Both the position numbers and the translations under genes were made by a program. Shown here one piece after another: positions 1 through 8,877 of a stretch of DNA of 54,997 bases. The DNA is from an uncultured Roseovarius sp. (GTDB lineage Bacteria > Pseudomonadota > Alphaproteobacteria > Rhodobacterales > Rhodobacteraceae): positions 1-54,997 of the forward strand of contig NZ_CAMYMD010000083.1 in assembly GCF_947259555.1 (NCBI RefSeq), read 5' to 3'. Positions within the stretch are counted from its first letter, which is position 1, and every line of letters begins with the position of its first letter. The notes under the pieces were generated by a model. It was not told the origin of the DNA. It searched no databases and saw nothing but the letters and a program-made list of their open reading frames with translations.

Positions 1-30
1 GGGCAGTTGGGTGATGGTAGTCTTTGACAT

Positions 31-1002
31 GTGGCATATCCTTTTCTCACCAGAGAATTGACGGCGTCTGAACACCGCCATGATATGCCGCCCCTCAGGG
101 CATCACCAACTTTCGCGCGTTTCCCGGCGAAGGTAGATGCTGCACTCGAGGGTGCTAACTTAACCCGCGGCGTGGCTCTGCTCTCGAAGAGCTCCCGTTA
201 TGCCCCAGACTACCTTCTTCAATATTTGTCATCCGGCATTGGCCAAGCGCTAATCGAAAAAAACTTCAATGGCTCCGCACTTCAGGAAATTCCTATTGCG
301 TCTCTGAGGAAGCTGCCCATCGCGGTGCCGACAGATTCCGAACAAAATGCCATCGCCGAAGTGCTCTCGGATGCGGATGCGCGGATTGCGGCGTTGGAGG
401 CGCTGATCGCCAAGAAGCTCGACCTCAAGCAGGCCGCCATGCAACAACTCCTCACCGGCAAAATCCGCCTGCCGGGCTTCTCGGGTGATTGGGAGGCGAA
501 GCGGCTGGGGGAGATATTGACTGTTCGACATGGCAAAAGTCAGCGTGGATTTGAGGTTTCGGGTGGTCGTTATCCTATCCTCGCGACGGGTGGAGAAATT
601 GGGCGCACCAACACCTACCTTTATGATCGACCTTCAGTGCTGATTGGACGGAAGGGAACAATCGACCAGCCTCAATATGTCGAAAAGCCGTTTTGGACCA
701 TTGACACCCTGTTCTACACGGAGGTTTCTGCAAACGCGTCTCCCAAGTTTATTTTCTATAAGTTCCTCACAATTGACTGGCGCAACTACAATGAGGCTTC
801 TGGGGTTCCAAGTCTTAGCTCACGGACCGTCGAGAGCATCGCGTTCAAATGCCCGGCTTTCGAAGAACAAACTGCCATCGCCGAAATCCTCTCCGACATG
901 GATGAAGAAATCGCAGCACTGGAAGCCGAGGCCGAAAAGGCCCGCGCCATCAAGCAAGGCATGATGCAGAACCTGCTGACCGGAAAGGTGCGGCTGGTAT
1001 GA
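31..1002 (+). CDS. hsdS: Type I restriction specificity subunit HsdS, 5' part missing or damaged
   Basis: This is the DNA-recognition subunit of a type I restriction-modification enzyme. The readable product has the tail of target-recognition domain 1, a central conserved helix (about residues 105-150, with EQNAIAEVLSDADARI and LLTGKIRLPGF), a complete second recognition domain (about 155-283) and a matching C-terminal helix (EQTAIAEILSDMDEEI, LLTGKVRLV). The two helical repeats are the classic HsdS coiled-coil arms. A normal HsdS is about 400 residues or more, so most of recognition domain 1 is absent. The frame is closed by TGA at 25-27, so either the gene is frameshifted near the window edge or the 5' end is degenerate. 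The stop overlaps the next start (ATGA). hsdM is expected to the left, outside the window. Confidence 0.85.
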   Translation: MAYPFLTRELTASEHRHDMPPLRASPTFARFPAKVDAALEGANLTRGVALLSKSSRYAPDYLLQYLSSGIGQALIEKNFNGSALQEIPIASLRKLPIAVPTDSEQNAIAEVLSDADARIAALEALIAKKLDLKQAAMQQLLTGKIRLPGFSGDWEAKRLGEILTVRHGKSQRGFEVSGGRYPILATGGEIGRTNTYLYDRPSVLIGRKGTIDQPQYVEKPFWTIDTLFYTEVSANASPKFIFYKFLTIDWRNYNEASGVPSLSSRTVESIAFKCPAFEEQTAIAEILSDMDEEIAALEAEAEKARAIKQGMMQNLLTGKVRLV

Positions 1003-1742
1003 CGGTGGCCGACGCCCAGCGCGAACACTTGTTTATCGGCTGGGATGTCGGCGGCTGGAACTGCGACAGGAACCAGAACAGCCGCGACGCGCTGGTCGTG
1101 CTGGATCACGCGAGCCAGACCCTCGGCCAGCCCTGGCGCGGCAACCTGCGCGAGACGATCAACAGCGCGACCACGCCCATGGCGTTCCTCGCCGCGTTGC
1201 TCGCCCTTTGCAAGCTGGGCATTCCTAGCCAATCCTGCCACGCCACGCTCGCCATCGACGCGCCGCTTGGCTTCCCCGAGGCCTTCGCCCGCATGATTGC
1301 GGGTGGCACCCCGGTCGATCAGATCGGTCGCTCGGCCGCGAACCCCTATCTCTTCCGCCACACCGAACGGCGCCTGGTGGCCGAAGGGGTCACGCCGCTC
1401 TCGGCGATCAAGGACATGATCGGCAGCCAAGCGACGAAGGCCATGCACGTGGTCGCCCGCTTTGCCCCACAGCGCCCGTCGCCCGGCGTCTGGACAGATG
1501 GAACGCATCTGACCGTGATCGAAACCTATCCGGCGCTCTGCCGCGCCCGCCTCGGGCCGCAGGTTGGAACTGAACCGATCCCGAAGACCGGCCGTGAAGC
1601 AGACATCCATGACGCCGAGGCCTGCGCCCGCATCGCCAGAGACTTCCATTTGAACCGCGAGCGCCTTGAACCCCCGACCGATGACACCCCGGCATCGGAA
1701 GGCTGGATCTGGGCGCCGCGCCGCGTTTCTGTTGAGGCATAG
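999..1742 (+). CDS. DUF429-like protein inside the type I restriction operon
   Basis: The protein has 247 residues and resembles the DUF429 family, whose function is not established and whose fold is thought to be RNase H-like. Visible signs are an N-terminal GWDVGG strand, a central acidic IDAPLGFP strand (DAPLG is a DUF429 hallmark), an arginine/glutamate segment (FRHTERRL) and a late acidic HDAEACA helix. It starts by a 4-nt overlap with hsdS and ends 6 nt before hsdR, so it is translated as part of the operon. Its position between S and R subunits suggests a nucleic-acid-related accessory role, but that is inference. A nuclease or a nucleotide-handling role would both fit. Confidence 0.7.
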   Translation: MTVADAQREHLFIGWDVGGWNCDRNQNSRDALVVLDHASQTLGQPWRGNLRETINSATTPMAFLAALLALCKLGIPSQSCHATLAIDAPLGFPEAFARMIAGGTPVDQIGRSAANPYLFRHTERRLVAEGVTPLSAIKDMIGSQATKAMHVVARFAPQRPSPGVWTDGTHLTVIETYPALCRARLGPQVGTEPIPKTGREADIHDAEACARIARDFHLNRERLEPPTDDTPASEGWIWAPRRVSVEA

Positions 1743-1748
1743 TTCACG

Positions 1749-4700
1749 ATGTGCACCGTTGGCCAGATCGAGAGAAGAACCCAGAAGCGCGTTGTCGACC
1801 TGTTTCGGAACGCGTTGGGCTATGACTACCTGGGCAACTGGATCGATCGCGCCGACAAGATCGGTCGACCGAATCGCAACATTGAGGACGAGTATCTGCG
1901 CCCCTTCCTGGACAGGCAGGGCTATTCCCCCGAACTGATCACCCGCGCGATCCAGCAGCTGACGAAGGTCGCCACCGATCAGTCCCGCGGCCTCTACGAC
2001 ACCAATCGCGCGGTCTATGACCTGCTGCGCTACGGGGTGAAGGTGAAGGCCGATGTGGGCGACCAGACCCGCACAGTCTGGCTGATCGATTGGGCAAAGC
2101 CTGAGGCCAACCATTTCGCCATTGCCGAAGAGGTCGCGGTGAAGCCCGCGGGCGACAAATCCTTCGGCAAGCGCCCGGACGTGGTGATCTATGTCAACGG
2201 GATCGCGCTGGGCGTGCTGGAACTGAAGCGCTCCACCGTGTCGGTGTCCCAGGGCATCCGGCAGAGCCTCGACAACCAGAAACCGGTATTCATCCAGCCG
2301 TTCTTCACCACCCTGCAGCTGATCATGGCGGGGAACGACACCGAAGGGCTACGCTATGGCGTTATCGAGACGCCCGAAAAGTACTGGCTGACATGGAAAG
2401 AGGAAGGCGGGCCGGAAAACCCCCTGGACCGCGCGCTGGTCCAGATGTGTGCCAAGCCGCGGCTCCTTGAACTGATCCACGATTTTCTGGTGTTCGACGC
2501 CGGCGTGAAGAAGACCTGCCGTCACAACCAGTATTTCGGTGTGCGCGCCGCGCAGGACCACATCCGTCGACGCGAGGGCGGGATCATCTGGCACACGCAA
2601 GGGTCGGGCAAGAGCCTGACGATGGTATGGCTGGCCAAATGGATTCGCGAGAACGTGCCTGACAGCCGGGTGGTGGTGATCACCGATCGCACTGAGTTGG
2701 ACGAGCAGATCGAGAAGGTCTTCAACGGGGTCAACGAGGAAATTCTGCGCACGAAATCCGGCGCCGATCTGATCGCCCGGCTGAACGACACGAACCCATG
2801 GCTGCTGTGCTCGCTGATCCACAAGTTTGGCGGCAAGGAGGACAGCGACGCGGATGTCGAAGGTTACGTCGAGGATTTGAAGAGCGCGCTGCCCAAGGAT
2901 TTCCAGGCCAAGGGCGACATCTTCGTCTTCGTTGACGAGTGCCACCGCACGCAGAGCGGCGATCTGCACAAGGCGATGAAGGCGATTCTGCCAAGCGCGA
3001 TGTTCATTGGCTTCACCGGCACGCCGCTGCTGAAGGCCGACAAGCAAACCAGCCTAGAAGTGTTCGGCCCATATATCCATACCTACAAGTTCGACGAGGC
3101 GGTGTCGGACGGTGTGGTCCTCGACCTGCGCTATGAGGCCCGGGATATCGATCAAAACATCACGTCGCAGGCGAAGATCGACAAATGGTTCGAGGCCAAG
3201 ACCAAGGGCCTGACCGATATGGCCAAGGCGCAGCTGAAGAAGCGCTGGGGCACGTTGCAGAAGGTGCTGTCCAGCCAGTCGCGGCTGGAAAAGATCGTGG
3301 CCGATATCCTGATGGACATGGAGACCCGGGACCGGCTTCAAAGCGGCCGCGGCAACGCCATGCTCGTGTCGTCGAGCATCTATCAGGCGTGCAAGTTCTT
3401 TGAGCTGTTCGACAAGACCGATCTGGCGGGCAAGTGCGCGATCGTCACCTCCTACAAACCGTCGCCGAACGACATAAAGGGCGAGGAAAGCGGCGAGGGG
3501 CTGACGGAACGCCTGCGACAATACGATATCTACAACAAGATGCTGGGGGGCAAGGAGCCCGAGGCATTCGAGAAGGAGGCGAAGCGGAAGTTCATCGATG
3601 AGCCAGGGCAGATGAAACTGCTGATCGTCGTGGACAAGCTGCTGACCGGCTTTGACGCCCCCTCGGCCACCTATCTCTACATCGACAAGAAGATGCAGGA
3701 CCACGGCCTGTTCCAGGCGATCTGCCGGGTGAACCGGCTGGACGGGGACGACAAGGAATACGGCTACATCATCGACTACAAGGACCTGTTCAAGAGCCTT
3801 GAGACCTCGATCAAGGACTACACGGCCGAGGCTTTCGATGGTTATGACAAGGCGGATGTAGCGGGCCTGCTTTCGGATCGGCTTGAAAAGGCGCGCGAGA
3901 GGCTGGACGAGGCATTGGAAGCTGTCCGGGCTCTCTGTGAACCGGTCGAGCTGCCCCGCGATACCCTCGCCTACCAGCGCTTCTTCTGTGCAAAGGACAC
4001 GGCCGACAAGGAGGCGCTGAAGGAGAATGAGCCGAAGCGGCTAACCCTCTATCGGCTGGTGGCCTCGTTGTTGCGCGCCTATGCCGATGTGGCAAACGAG
4101 ATGAGCGAGGCCGGCTACTCCGAGGCCGAGGTCTCCAGTATCAAAGCGGATGTCGATCACTTCGAGAAGGTGCGGAATGAGGTGAAGCTGTCGAGCGGTG
4201 ACTATATCGATCTGAAGATGTACGAGCCGGCGATGCGGCACCTGATCGACACCTATATCCGCGCCGAAGAAAGCGAAGTGATCTCGGCCTTTGACGATGT
4301 TTCGCTGATCCAGCTTATCGTTGAGAGGGGGGTGGATGCGGTCAACGCCTTGCCCCAGGGCATTCGTCAGAGCAAAGAAGCCGTGGCGGAGACGATCGAG
4401 AACAACGTCCGGAAGCTGATCATCGACGAGACGCCGATTAATCCGAAGTACTATGAGAAGATGTCCGAACTGCTGGACGCCCTAATCGAGCAGCGCAAGC
4501 GCGAGGCGCTGAGTTATCAGGAGTATCTCGCTCAGATAGTCGAGCTCACGAAAAAGGCCCAAGGGACCGAAACGGCCGCTTCGTATCCAGCCGCGCTGAA
4601 TTCGAAGGCGAAGCGCGCGCTTTTCGACAATCTCGATGGGGACGAGGCCCTCGCTTTGGCGATCGACGAAGAAATTCGCCTCACCAAGAAGGACTCCTGG

Positions 4701-4814
4701 CGCGGCAACAGGTTCAAGGAGAAGGAGGTGCGCAACGCAATCAAGAAGCACATCTCTGACCCCGGTCAACTCGATGCGATCTTTGAACTGGTATGGAACC
4801 AGGATGAGTACTGA
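1749..4814 (+). CDS. hsdR: Type I restriction endonuclease HsdR
   Basis: This is the motor and nuclease subunit that translocates DNA and cuts it. Its 1021 residues are the usual length. The N-terminal nuclease core shows a PD-(D/E)xK signature (KRPDVVIYVNGIALGVLELK, about residues 143-162). The SF2 helicase part has Walker A HTQGSGKS (about 281-288), a VVITDRTELDEQ strand, the DEAD-type box VDECHR (about 395-399) and motif III FTGTP. Further helicase motifs include LLTGFDAP and the QAICRVNRL motif VI region. The C-terminal helical part binds the rest of the enzyme. No frameshift is seen, so the R subunit looks intact. The gene ends 11 nt inside the following metallopeptidase gene. Confidence 0.96.
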   Translation: MCTVGQIERRTQKRVVDLFRNALGYDYLGNWIDRADKIGRPNRNIEDEYLRPFLDRQGYSPELITRAIQQLTKVATDQSRGLYDTNRAVYDLLRYGVKVKADVGDQTRTVWLIDWAKPEANHFAIAEEVAVKPAGDKSFGKRPDVVIYVNGIALGVLELKRSTVSVSQGIRQSLDNQKPVFIQPFFTTLQLIMAGNDTEGLRYGVIETPEKYWLTWKEEGGPENPLDRALVQMCAKPRLLELIHDFLVFDAGVKKTCRHNQYFGVRAAQDHIRRREGGIIWHTQGSGKSLTMVWLAKWIRENVPDSRVVVITDRTELDEQIEKVFNGVNEEILRTKSGADLIARLNDTNPWLLCSLIHKFGGKEDSDADVEGYVEDLKSALPKDFQAKGDIFVFVDECHRTQSGDLHKAMKAILPSAMFIGFTGTPLLKADKQTSLEVFGPYIHTYKFDEAVSDGVVLDLRYEARDIDQNITSQAKIDKWFEAKTKGLTDMAKAQLKKRWGTLQKVLSSQSRLEKIVADILMDMETRDRLQSGRGNAMLVSSSIYQACKFFELFDKTDLAGKCAIVTSYKPSPNDIKGEESGEGLTERLRQYDIYNKMLGGKEPEAFEKEAKRKFIDEPGQMKLLIVVDKLLTGFDAPSATYLYIDKKMQDHGLFQAICRVNRLDGDDKEYGYIIDYKDLFKSLETSIKDYTAEAFDGYDKADVAGLLSDRLEKARERLDEALEAVRALCEPVELPRDTLAYQRFFCAKDTADKEALKENEPKRLTLYRLVASLLRAYADVANEMSEAGYSEAEVSSIKADVDHFEKVRNEVKLSSGDYIDLKMYEPAMRHLIDTYIRAEESEVISAFDDVSLIQLIVERGVDAVNALPQGIRQSKEAVAETIENNVRKLIIDETPINPKYYEKMSELLDALIEQRKREALSYQEYLAQIVELTKKAQGTETAASYPAALNSKAKRALFDNLDGDEALALAIDEEIRLTKKDSWRGNRFKEKEVRNAIKKHISDPGQLDAIFELVWNQDEY

Positions 4815-5532
4815 TGCCGCCCAGCTGTCCGTTGGAGGCTTCGAGGTAGAGGTGGTTCGCAAGCCGATCAAGAATTTGCACCTCGGTGTCTACCCGCCTC
4901 ATGGACGTGTCCGCGTTGCAGCGCCGCTAGAGATGGGTGACGAGGCCGTCCGGCTCGCTGTTGTCACCCGCCTTGCCTGGATCAAGCGCCAGCAGGCTAA
5001 GTTCGCGGCGCAGCCGCGCCAGTCCGAGCGACGCTATGTATCAGGGGAAACCCACTTCTTCCTGGGCCAACGGTATCGACTGAACCTGATCGAGGGGGCC
5101 AGGGCGGGGCAGGTTCGGGTTCGCAACAGCAAGACAATCGATCTCAATGTGCGCAATGACAGCGATCTGGCCATTCGAGAACGGGTGTTCCTCGATTGGT
5201 ACCGGCGAGAGCTTCGTGCGCGAGCGAGACCCCTAATGGAGCGCTGGGCGGCGGAATACGGTATCGCAATGCCGAATTGGGGCATCAAGCGGATGAAGAC
5301 CAAATGGGGCACCTGCAATATCGAAGCACGTCGAGTCTGGTTGAACCTCGAACTGATCAAGAAGCCGCCGCAGTGTCTTGAATACGTGATCGTCCATGAG
5401 CTGGCGCACTTCTTTGAGCGCAACCACACAGAGCAATTCGTGGCCCTTCTGGACCGGATGCTTCCGCATTGGCGGATCGTTCGTGACGAGCTCAACGCCG
5501 AGCCCCTGGCGCATGATGATTGGAGCACATAG
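4804..5532 (+). CDS. YgjP-like (DUF45) zinc metallopeptidase
   Basis: The 242-residue protein belongs to the YgjP/DUF45 group of predicted gluzincin metallopeptidases. It has the full zinc motif HELAHFFERNH (H198, E199, H202, with a third His at 208) and the family block KRMKTKWGTCN before it. There is no signal peptide, so it should act in the cytoplasm. The ATG at 4804 was chosen because it begins the conserved part and overlaps the hsdR stop by 11 nt, which indicates translational coupling. Homologues often sit behind hsdR in type I loci (general knowledge), though their substrate there is unknown. It is the last gene of the operon. Confidence 0.88.
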   Translation: MSTDAAQLSVGGFEVEVVRKPIKNLHLGVYPPHGRVRVAAPLEMGDEAVRLAVVTRLAWIKRQQAKFAAQPRQSERRYVSGETHFFLGQRYRLNLIEGARAGQVRVRNSKTIDLNVRNDSDLAIRERVFLDWYRRELRARARPLMERWAAEYGIAMPNWGIKRMKTKWGTCNIEARRVWLNLELIKKPPQCLEYVIVHELAHFFERNHTEQFVALLDRMLPHWRIVRDELNAEPLAHDDWST

Positions 5533-5863
5533 CATTTGTGCCGCAGTCAGAGCGTCGCTCTGCTGGCATGCATCCCAGAACGCAGGATATCGGCTTTAGG
5601 TTTTCGATCCCGGTCCTGTCTGCCCAACGCCCCTGGCATCGAAGTGCTCAGCCATGGACTCGAAAAAGCCTCACAGTTTCTGACGCTTGCAAGCAATTCA
5701 CCAAATCAGCGCAGTCATGAGGTCCGGAGAATACCGGTCCCGAGAGACCGCTTTCGAGCCACCTCGCACAGGGGCCAGTGCTCAGCCTCACCCGCATAAC
5801 CCTCGAATACAACGAGAAAATCCGGCCGGAGCCGGATCGGGAGAACGCTTTCGCGGGGGCAAG
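5533..5863. other. Intergenic stretch between restriction operon and tRNA-Ser
   Basis: About 330 bases with no convincing gene. Short open frames here have no recognisable protein features. I looked for a second copy of the tRNA-Ser 3' end, as expected of an island integrated at the tRNA, and did not see one. Confidence 0.5.
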
Positions 5864-5953
5864 TGGCGGAGGAGGTGGGATTCGAACCCACGGTACGCTT
5901 TCACGCACGCCGGTTTTCAAGACCGGTGCAATCGACCACTCTGCCACTCCTCC
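5864..5953 (-). tRNA. tRNA-Ser (anticodon TGA)
   Basis: The - strand folds as a class II tRNA. It has a 7-bp acceptor stem (GGAGGAG with CTCCTCC), the D-arm start TGGCAGAGTGG, an anticodon loop CTTGAAA reading UCA codons, a long variable arm typical of serine tRNA, and a GGTTCGAATCC T-arm. The discriminator is G and the CCA end is encoded. Its 3' end faces the restriction locus. Confidence 0.97.
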
Positions 5954-6163
5954 GGTTTGGATGTCCCTATAGCGGCACATGCGATTCTGGAAGACATGTT
6001 TCACGGGGAAATTCGCGCATCGAACGCCTGTGGACTTTTCACGGCGGAGGCAAGGCGCTAGACTGCGCTCGCGGGATCGCGCCGGAACAAGAGCAGACCC
6101 GACCGGAGACCCGGCGGATCAGCCGGGTGCTTTGGTTTTGTGCTTAGAGGCAAGGGGCAAGAA

Positions 6164-7075
6164 ATGAGATTTGCGAGACAGGGCGACCATGCGCGGCTGT
6201 GCCGGCTCATGCTGATGGGAGCCGCATTTGCGGCGATGGCAGGCTGTGACGACAATGGAAACTTTGCGCTTTTGCCGGAGGGCAGCGGGAAACAGAGCAC
6301 GACGCAGGATGGAGCGGCGTCGGGGCCGTCGGTCAAACTGGTGGAGCGCGACGTCGAGGCTCCGGACGTCTTTCAGGTGACGGATATGGGGTTGTGGGAC
6401 GGGCGCCCATCGCTGGGCGGAGTCTGGGTGGCCCACCCGGATGTCAAAGAACCGGAGCGTGTGATCATCCGCAGCACGTCGGACTCGAAATTCGTGATTG
6501 GCGCGTTGTTCCGGCGTGAGCGTGAGGTTCCCGGACCAGCTTTGCAGGTGTCGTCCGATGCTGCGGCGGCATTGGGGATGCTGGCGGGGGCGCCCGCGCA
6601 ACTCAACGTGACGGCGCTGCGTCGCGAGGAGGCTCCCGAGCCAGCCGCGCCTGGTGCGGGGCAAGCCGAAACAGACGAACCGGATGACGAAACCGCTCTT
6701 GCGGCGCCTGCGGATGTCGAGGCCACGACGCTCGATCCGGTGGCGGGGGCCGCGGCGGCGGCTATAGAAAAGGCCGAAGCGGCCGAAGCGGCACCGGCAC
6801 CTGAGCCGAGCGCCAAGCCCGCGGCACCGAGCAGCTCATCGCTCGACCGTCCGTTTATCCAGATCGGGATCTTCAGCGTCGAGCAGAATGCACGCAATAC
6901 AGCCACCTCGATGCGGCGCGCGGGCATGGTGCCGACCGTGCTGGAACAGAATTCGCAGGGCAAGGCGTTCTGGCGGGTGATTGTCGGTCCGGCCAGTAGC
7001 GTGTCGGAACGCGCGACGCTCCTCAAGAAAATCAAGGGGATCGGGTTTGACGATGCCTACGCTGTCACAAACTGA
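6164..7075 (+). CDS. SPOR-domain lipoprotein
   Basis: A 303-residue envelope protein predicted to bind denuded septal peptidoglycan through its C-terminal SPOR domain (about residues 228-303, beginning RPFIQIGIFSVEQNA). The N-terminus is a lipoprotein signal with lipobox AAMAGC, so Cys28 would be the lipidated residue. A middle domain (about 60-150) resembles the double-psi barrel region of RlpA, and an Ala/Glu/Pro-rich linker (about 155-225) follows. The ATG at 6164 was preferred over an upstream one because it follows an AAGGGG ribosome site and gives a proper signal peptide. It lies 15 nt before a D-Ala-D-Ala carboxypeptidase, supporting a cell-wall role. Whether it has RlpA lytic activity cannot be told. 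Confidence 0.85.
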   Translation: MRFARQGDHARLCRLMLMGAAFAAMAGCDDNGNFALLPEGSGKQSTTQDGAASGPSVKLVERDVEAPDVFQVTDMGLWDGRPSLGGVWVAHPDVKEPERVIIRSTSDSKFVIGALFRREREVPGPALQVSSDAAAALGMLAGAPAQLNVTALRREEAPEPAAPGAGQAETDEPDDETALAAPADVEATTLDPVAGAAAAAIEKAEAAEAAPAPEPSAKPAAPSSSSLDRPFIQIGIFSVEQNARNTATSMRRAGMVPTVLEQNSQGKAFWRVIVGPASSVSERATLLKKIKGIGFDDAYAVTN

Positions 7076-7090
7076 TCGCAGGAGACACTG

Positions 7091-8254
7091 ATGCGGATCA
7101 TGCACCATCTGGCCGTTCTGGTGATTTGCCTCGGCGTTGCCTTGCCCGCGCGGGCCTTCGAGACGGGGGCGAGGGCGGCCTTTGTGGTGGATGTCACCAC
7201 CGGCACGGTCCTGCTTGACAAGAACGCGGATACGCCCTTGCCGCCCGCCTCCATGTCCAAGCTGATGACGCTCTATGTGGCGTTCGAGGCTGTGCGCAGC
7301 GGGCGTCTGTCGCTGGATGAGCGGCTGCCGGTGTCGCGCCATGCGATGAGCTATGGCGGCTCGACCATGTTTCTCGACACGACAGACCGCGTGCGGGTGG
7401 AAGACCTGTTGCGCGGTATCATCGTACTCAGCGGCAATGACGCCTGCGCGGTGATTGCCGAGGCGCTGAGCCCGGACGGCACCGAGGCAGGCTTTGCGCG
7501 GTTCATGACCGAGCGTGCGCAACGTCTGGGTATGACCAATTCGATTTTCAAGAATTCCAATGGCTGGCCCGCCGAGGGCCATGTTATGAGCATGCGCGAT
7601 CTTGCGTTGCTGTCGCGCCATATCATCGAGGACTTCCCCGAATTTTACGAGATGTTCGCGGAAAAGGAGTTTAGCTTCGACGGGCGCGCGCCCAGCAATA
7701 TCTACAATCGCAACCCGCTTTTGGGGTTGGGGATCGGCGCGGACGGTCTCAAGACCGGACATACTCAAGAGGCCGGATATGGGCTGACCGGATCGGCGCA
7801 GCAAGGGGAGCGGCGGGTTATTTTCGCGCTGTCCGGACTGGACACCGCGCAGGCGCGGGCCCAGGAATCCGAGGCGATCGTGAATTGGGCGTTTCGTCAG
7901 TTTGCGCGCAAGTCTGTCGCGACGGCCGGGCAGGAAGTCGCGCGCGCCGAGGTCTGGATGGGCGAATCCGCGAGTGTTGGACTGACACCTGCCGAGAACG
8001 TGAGCACGTTGCTTCCGGTGCTCGGTGGCGATCAGCTCAACGCTCAGGTCGTCTATACCGGCCCGATGCGGGCACCGATCGCCAAGGGTGACGCGTTGGC
8101 CGAACTTGTCTTTGCCCCCGAGGGCCTGCCAGAGACACGGGTGCCGCTGGTGGCGGCAGAGAATGTCGCGCAGGGTGGATTTCTGACCCGTTTGCGCACG
8201 GTTTCGGGGCTCTTGCTCACGCGGTTGCAACAGGGGCCCGAGGGCGCGCTTTGA
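7091..8254 (+). CDS. D-alanyl-D-alanine carboxypeptidase (penicillin-binding protein 5/6 type)
   Basis: This periplasmic enzyme trims the terminal D-Ala from peptidoglycan pentapeptides. All three active-site motifs are present: SMSK (Ser54-Lys57), SGN (114-116) and KTG (221-223). A signal peptide precedes them (hydrophobic run ending LPARAFE). The 387-residue length fits the family, with a C-terminal beta-rich domain (PBP5_C, about 275-360) for membrane association. The SPOR gene is just upstream. The stop overlaps the TTG start of tmk, so the set is probably one operon. Confidence 0.95.
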   Translation: MRIMHHLAVLVICLGVALPARAFETGARAAFVVDVTTGTVLLDKNADTPLPPASMSKLMTLYVAFEAVRSGRLSLDERLPVSRHAMSYGGSTMFLDTTDRVRVEDLLRGIIVLSGNDACAVIAEALSPDGTEAGFARFMTERAQRLGMTNSIFKNSNGWPAEGHVMSMRDLALLSRHIIEDFPEFYEMFAEKEFSFDGRAPSNIYNRNPLLGLGIGADGLKTGHTQEAGYGLTGSAQQGERRVIFALSGLDTAQARAQESEAIVNWAFRQFARKSVATAGQEVARAEVWMGESASVGLTPAENVSTLLPVLGGDQLNAQVVYTGPMRAPIAKGDALAELVFAPEGLPETRVPLVAAENVAQGGFLTRLRTVSGLLLTRLQQGPEGAL

Positions 8255-8877
8255 GCGGGCAGGGTCTCTTTATCAGTTTCGAGGGAATCGACGGGTCAGG
8301 CAAATCCACACAGGCGCGCCGACTTGCTGAGGCTATGCGCGAAAATGGCCGGGATGTCGTGCTGACTCGCGAGCCGGGTGGCAGCGAAGGGGCCGAGGAG
8401 ATCCGGCGGCTGGTGCTGGAGGGCGACAAGGATCGCTGGTCGGCAGAGACGGAGATATTGCTCTTCACCGCCGCAAGGCGGGATCACTTGGAGCGCGTGA
8501 TTGCCCCCGCCCTGACCGCTGGTCAGGTGGTGATCTGTGACCGCTTTGCTGACAGCACGCGCATGTATCAGGGTCTTGGCCGCGGGGACCTGCGCGGCGC
8601 TGTGGATCAGCTTCATAGCCTGATGATCGGGCGTGACCCGGATCTAACGGTGCTAATTGATCTTGATCCTGGTGTTGGGCTTGGACGTGCGCTGTCGCGT
8701 GGCGGTACTGAGGAGCGTTTCGAGTCCTTCGGTGAGAGCTTGCAATCGCGGATGCGCGCCGGCTTTTTGGCCTTGGCGGAGGAGTTTGCCGACCGCTTTG
8801 TCGTGATTGATGGTGGCCGCGCCATCGAGGCCGTTGCGGTGGATGTGGCCTGCGTCGTGGAGGCGCGCTTGCCATGA
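8251..8877 (+). CDS. tmk: Thymidylate kinase
   Basis: Converts dTMP to dTDP for DNA synthesis. The P-loop EGIDGSGKST is at residues 11-20, the DRF motif (ICDRFADSTRMYQG) binds dTMP, and a LID-region arginine segment (SRGGTEERFES) follows. Its 208 residues are normal. The start is a TTG that shares bases with the stop of the upstream gene (TTGA), the only start that keeps the N-terminal strand and gives close coupling. The end overlaps holB by 4 nt. The tmk-holB pairing is common in bacteria. Confidence 0.97.
   Translation: MSGQGLFISFEGIDGSGKSTQARRLAEAMRENGRDVVLTREPGGSEGAEEIRRLVLEGDKDRWSAETEILLFTAARRDHLERVIAPALTAGQVVICDRFADSTRMYQGLGRGDLRGAVDQLHSLMIGRDPDLTVLIDLDPGVGLGRALSRGGTEERFESFGESLQSRMRAGFLALAEEFADRFVVIDGGRAIEAVAVDVACVVEARLP

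Noticed and set aside
786..2114. Long open frame on the - strand across hsdS, the DUF429-like gene and hsdR
   Set aside because: It is the mirror of well-supported + strand genes in GC-rich DNA; its translation is low-complexity and matches no family.
5863..6147. + strand frame covering the tRNA
   Set aside because: It is a read-through of the tRNA antisense strand, a common false gene call (GIRTHGTLSRTPVFKTGA pattern).
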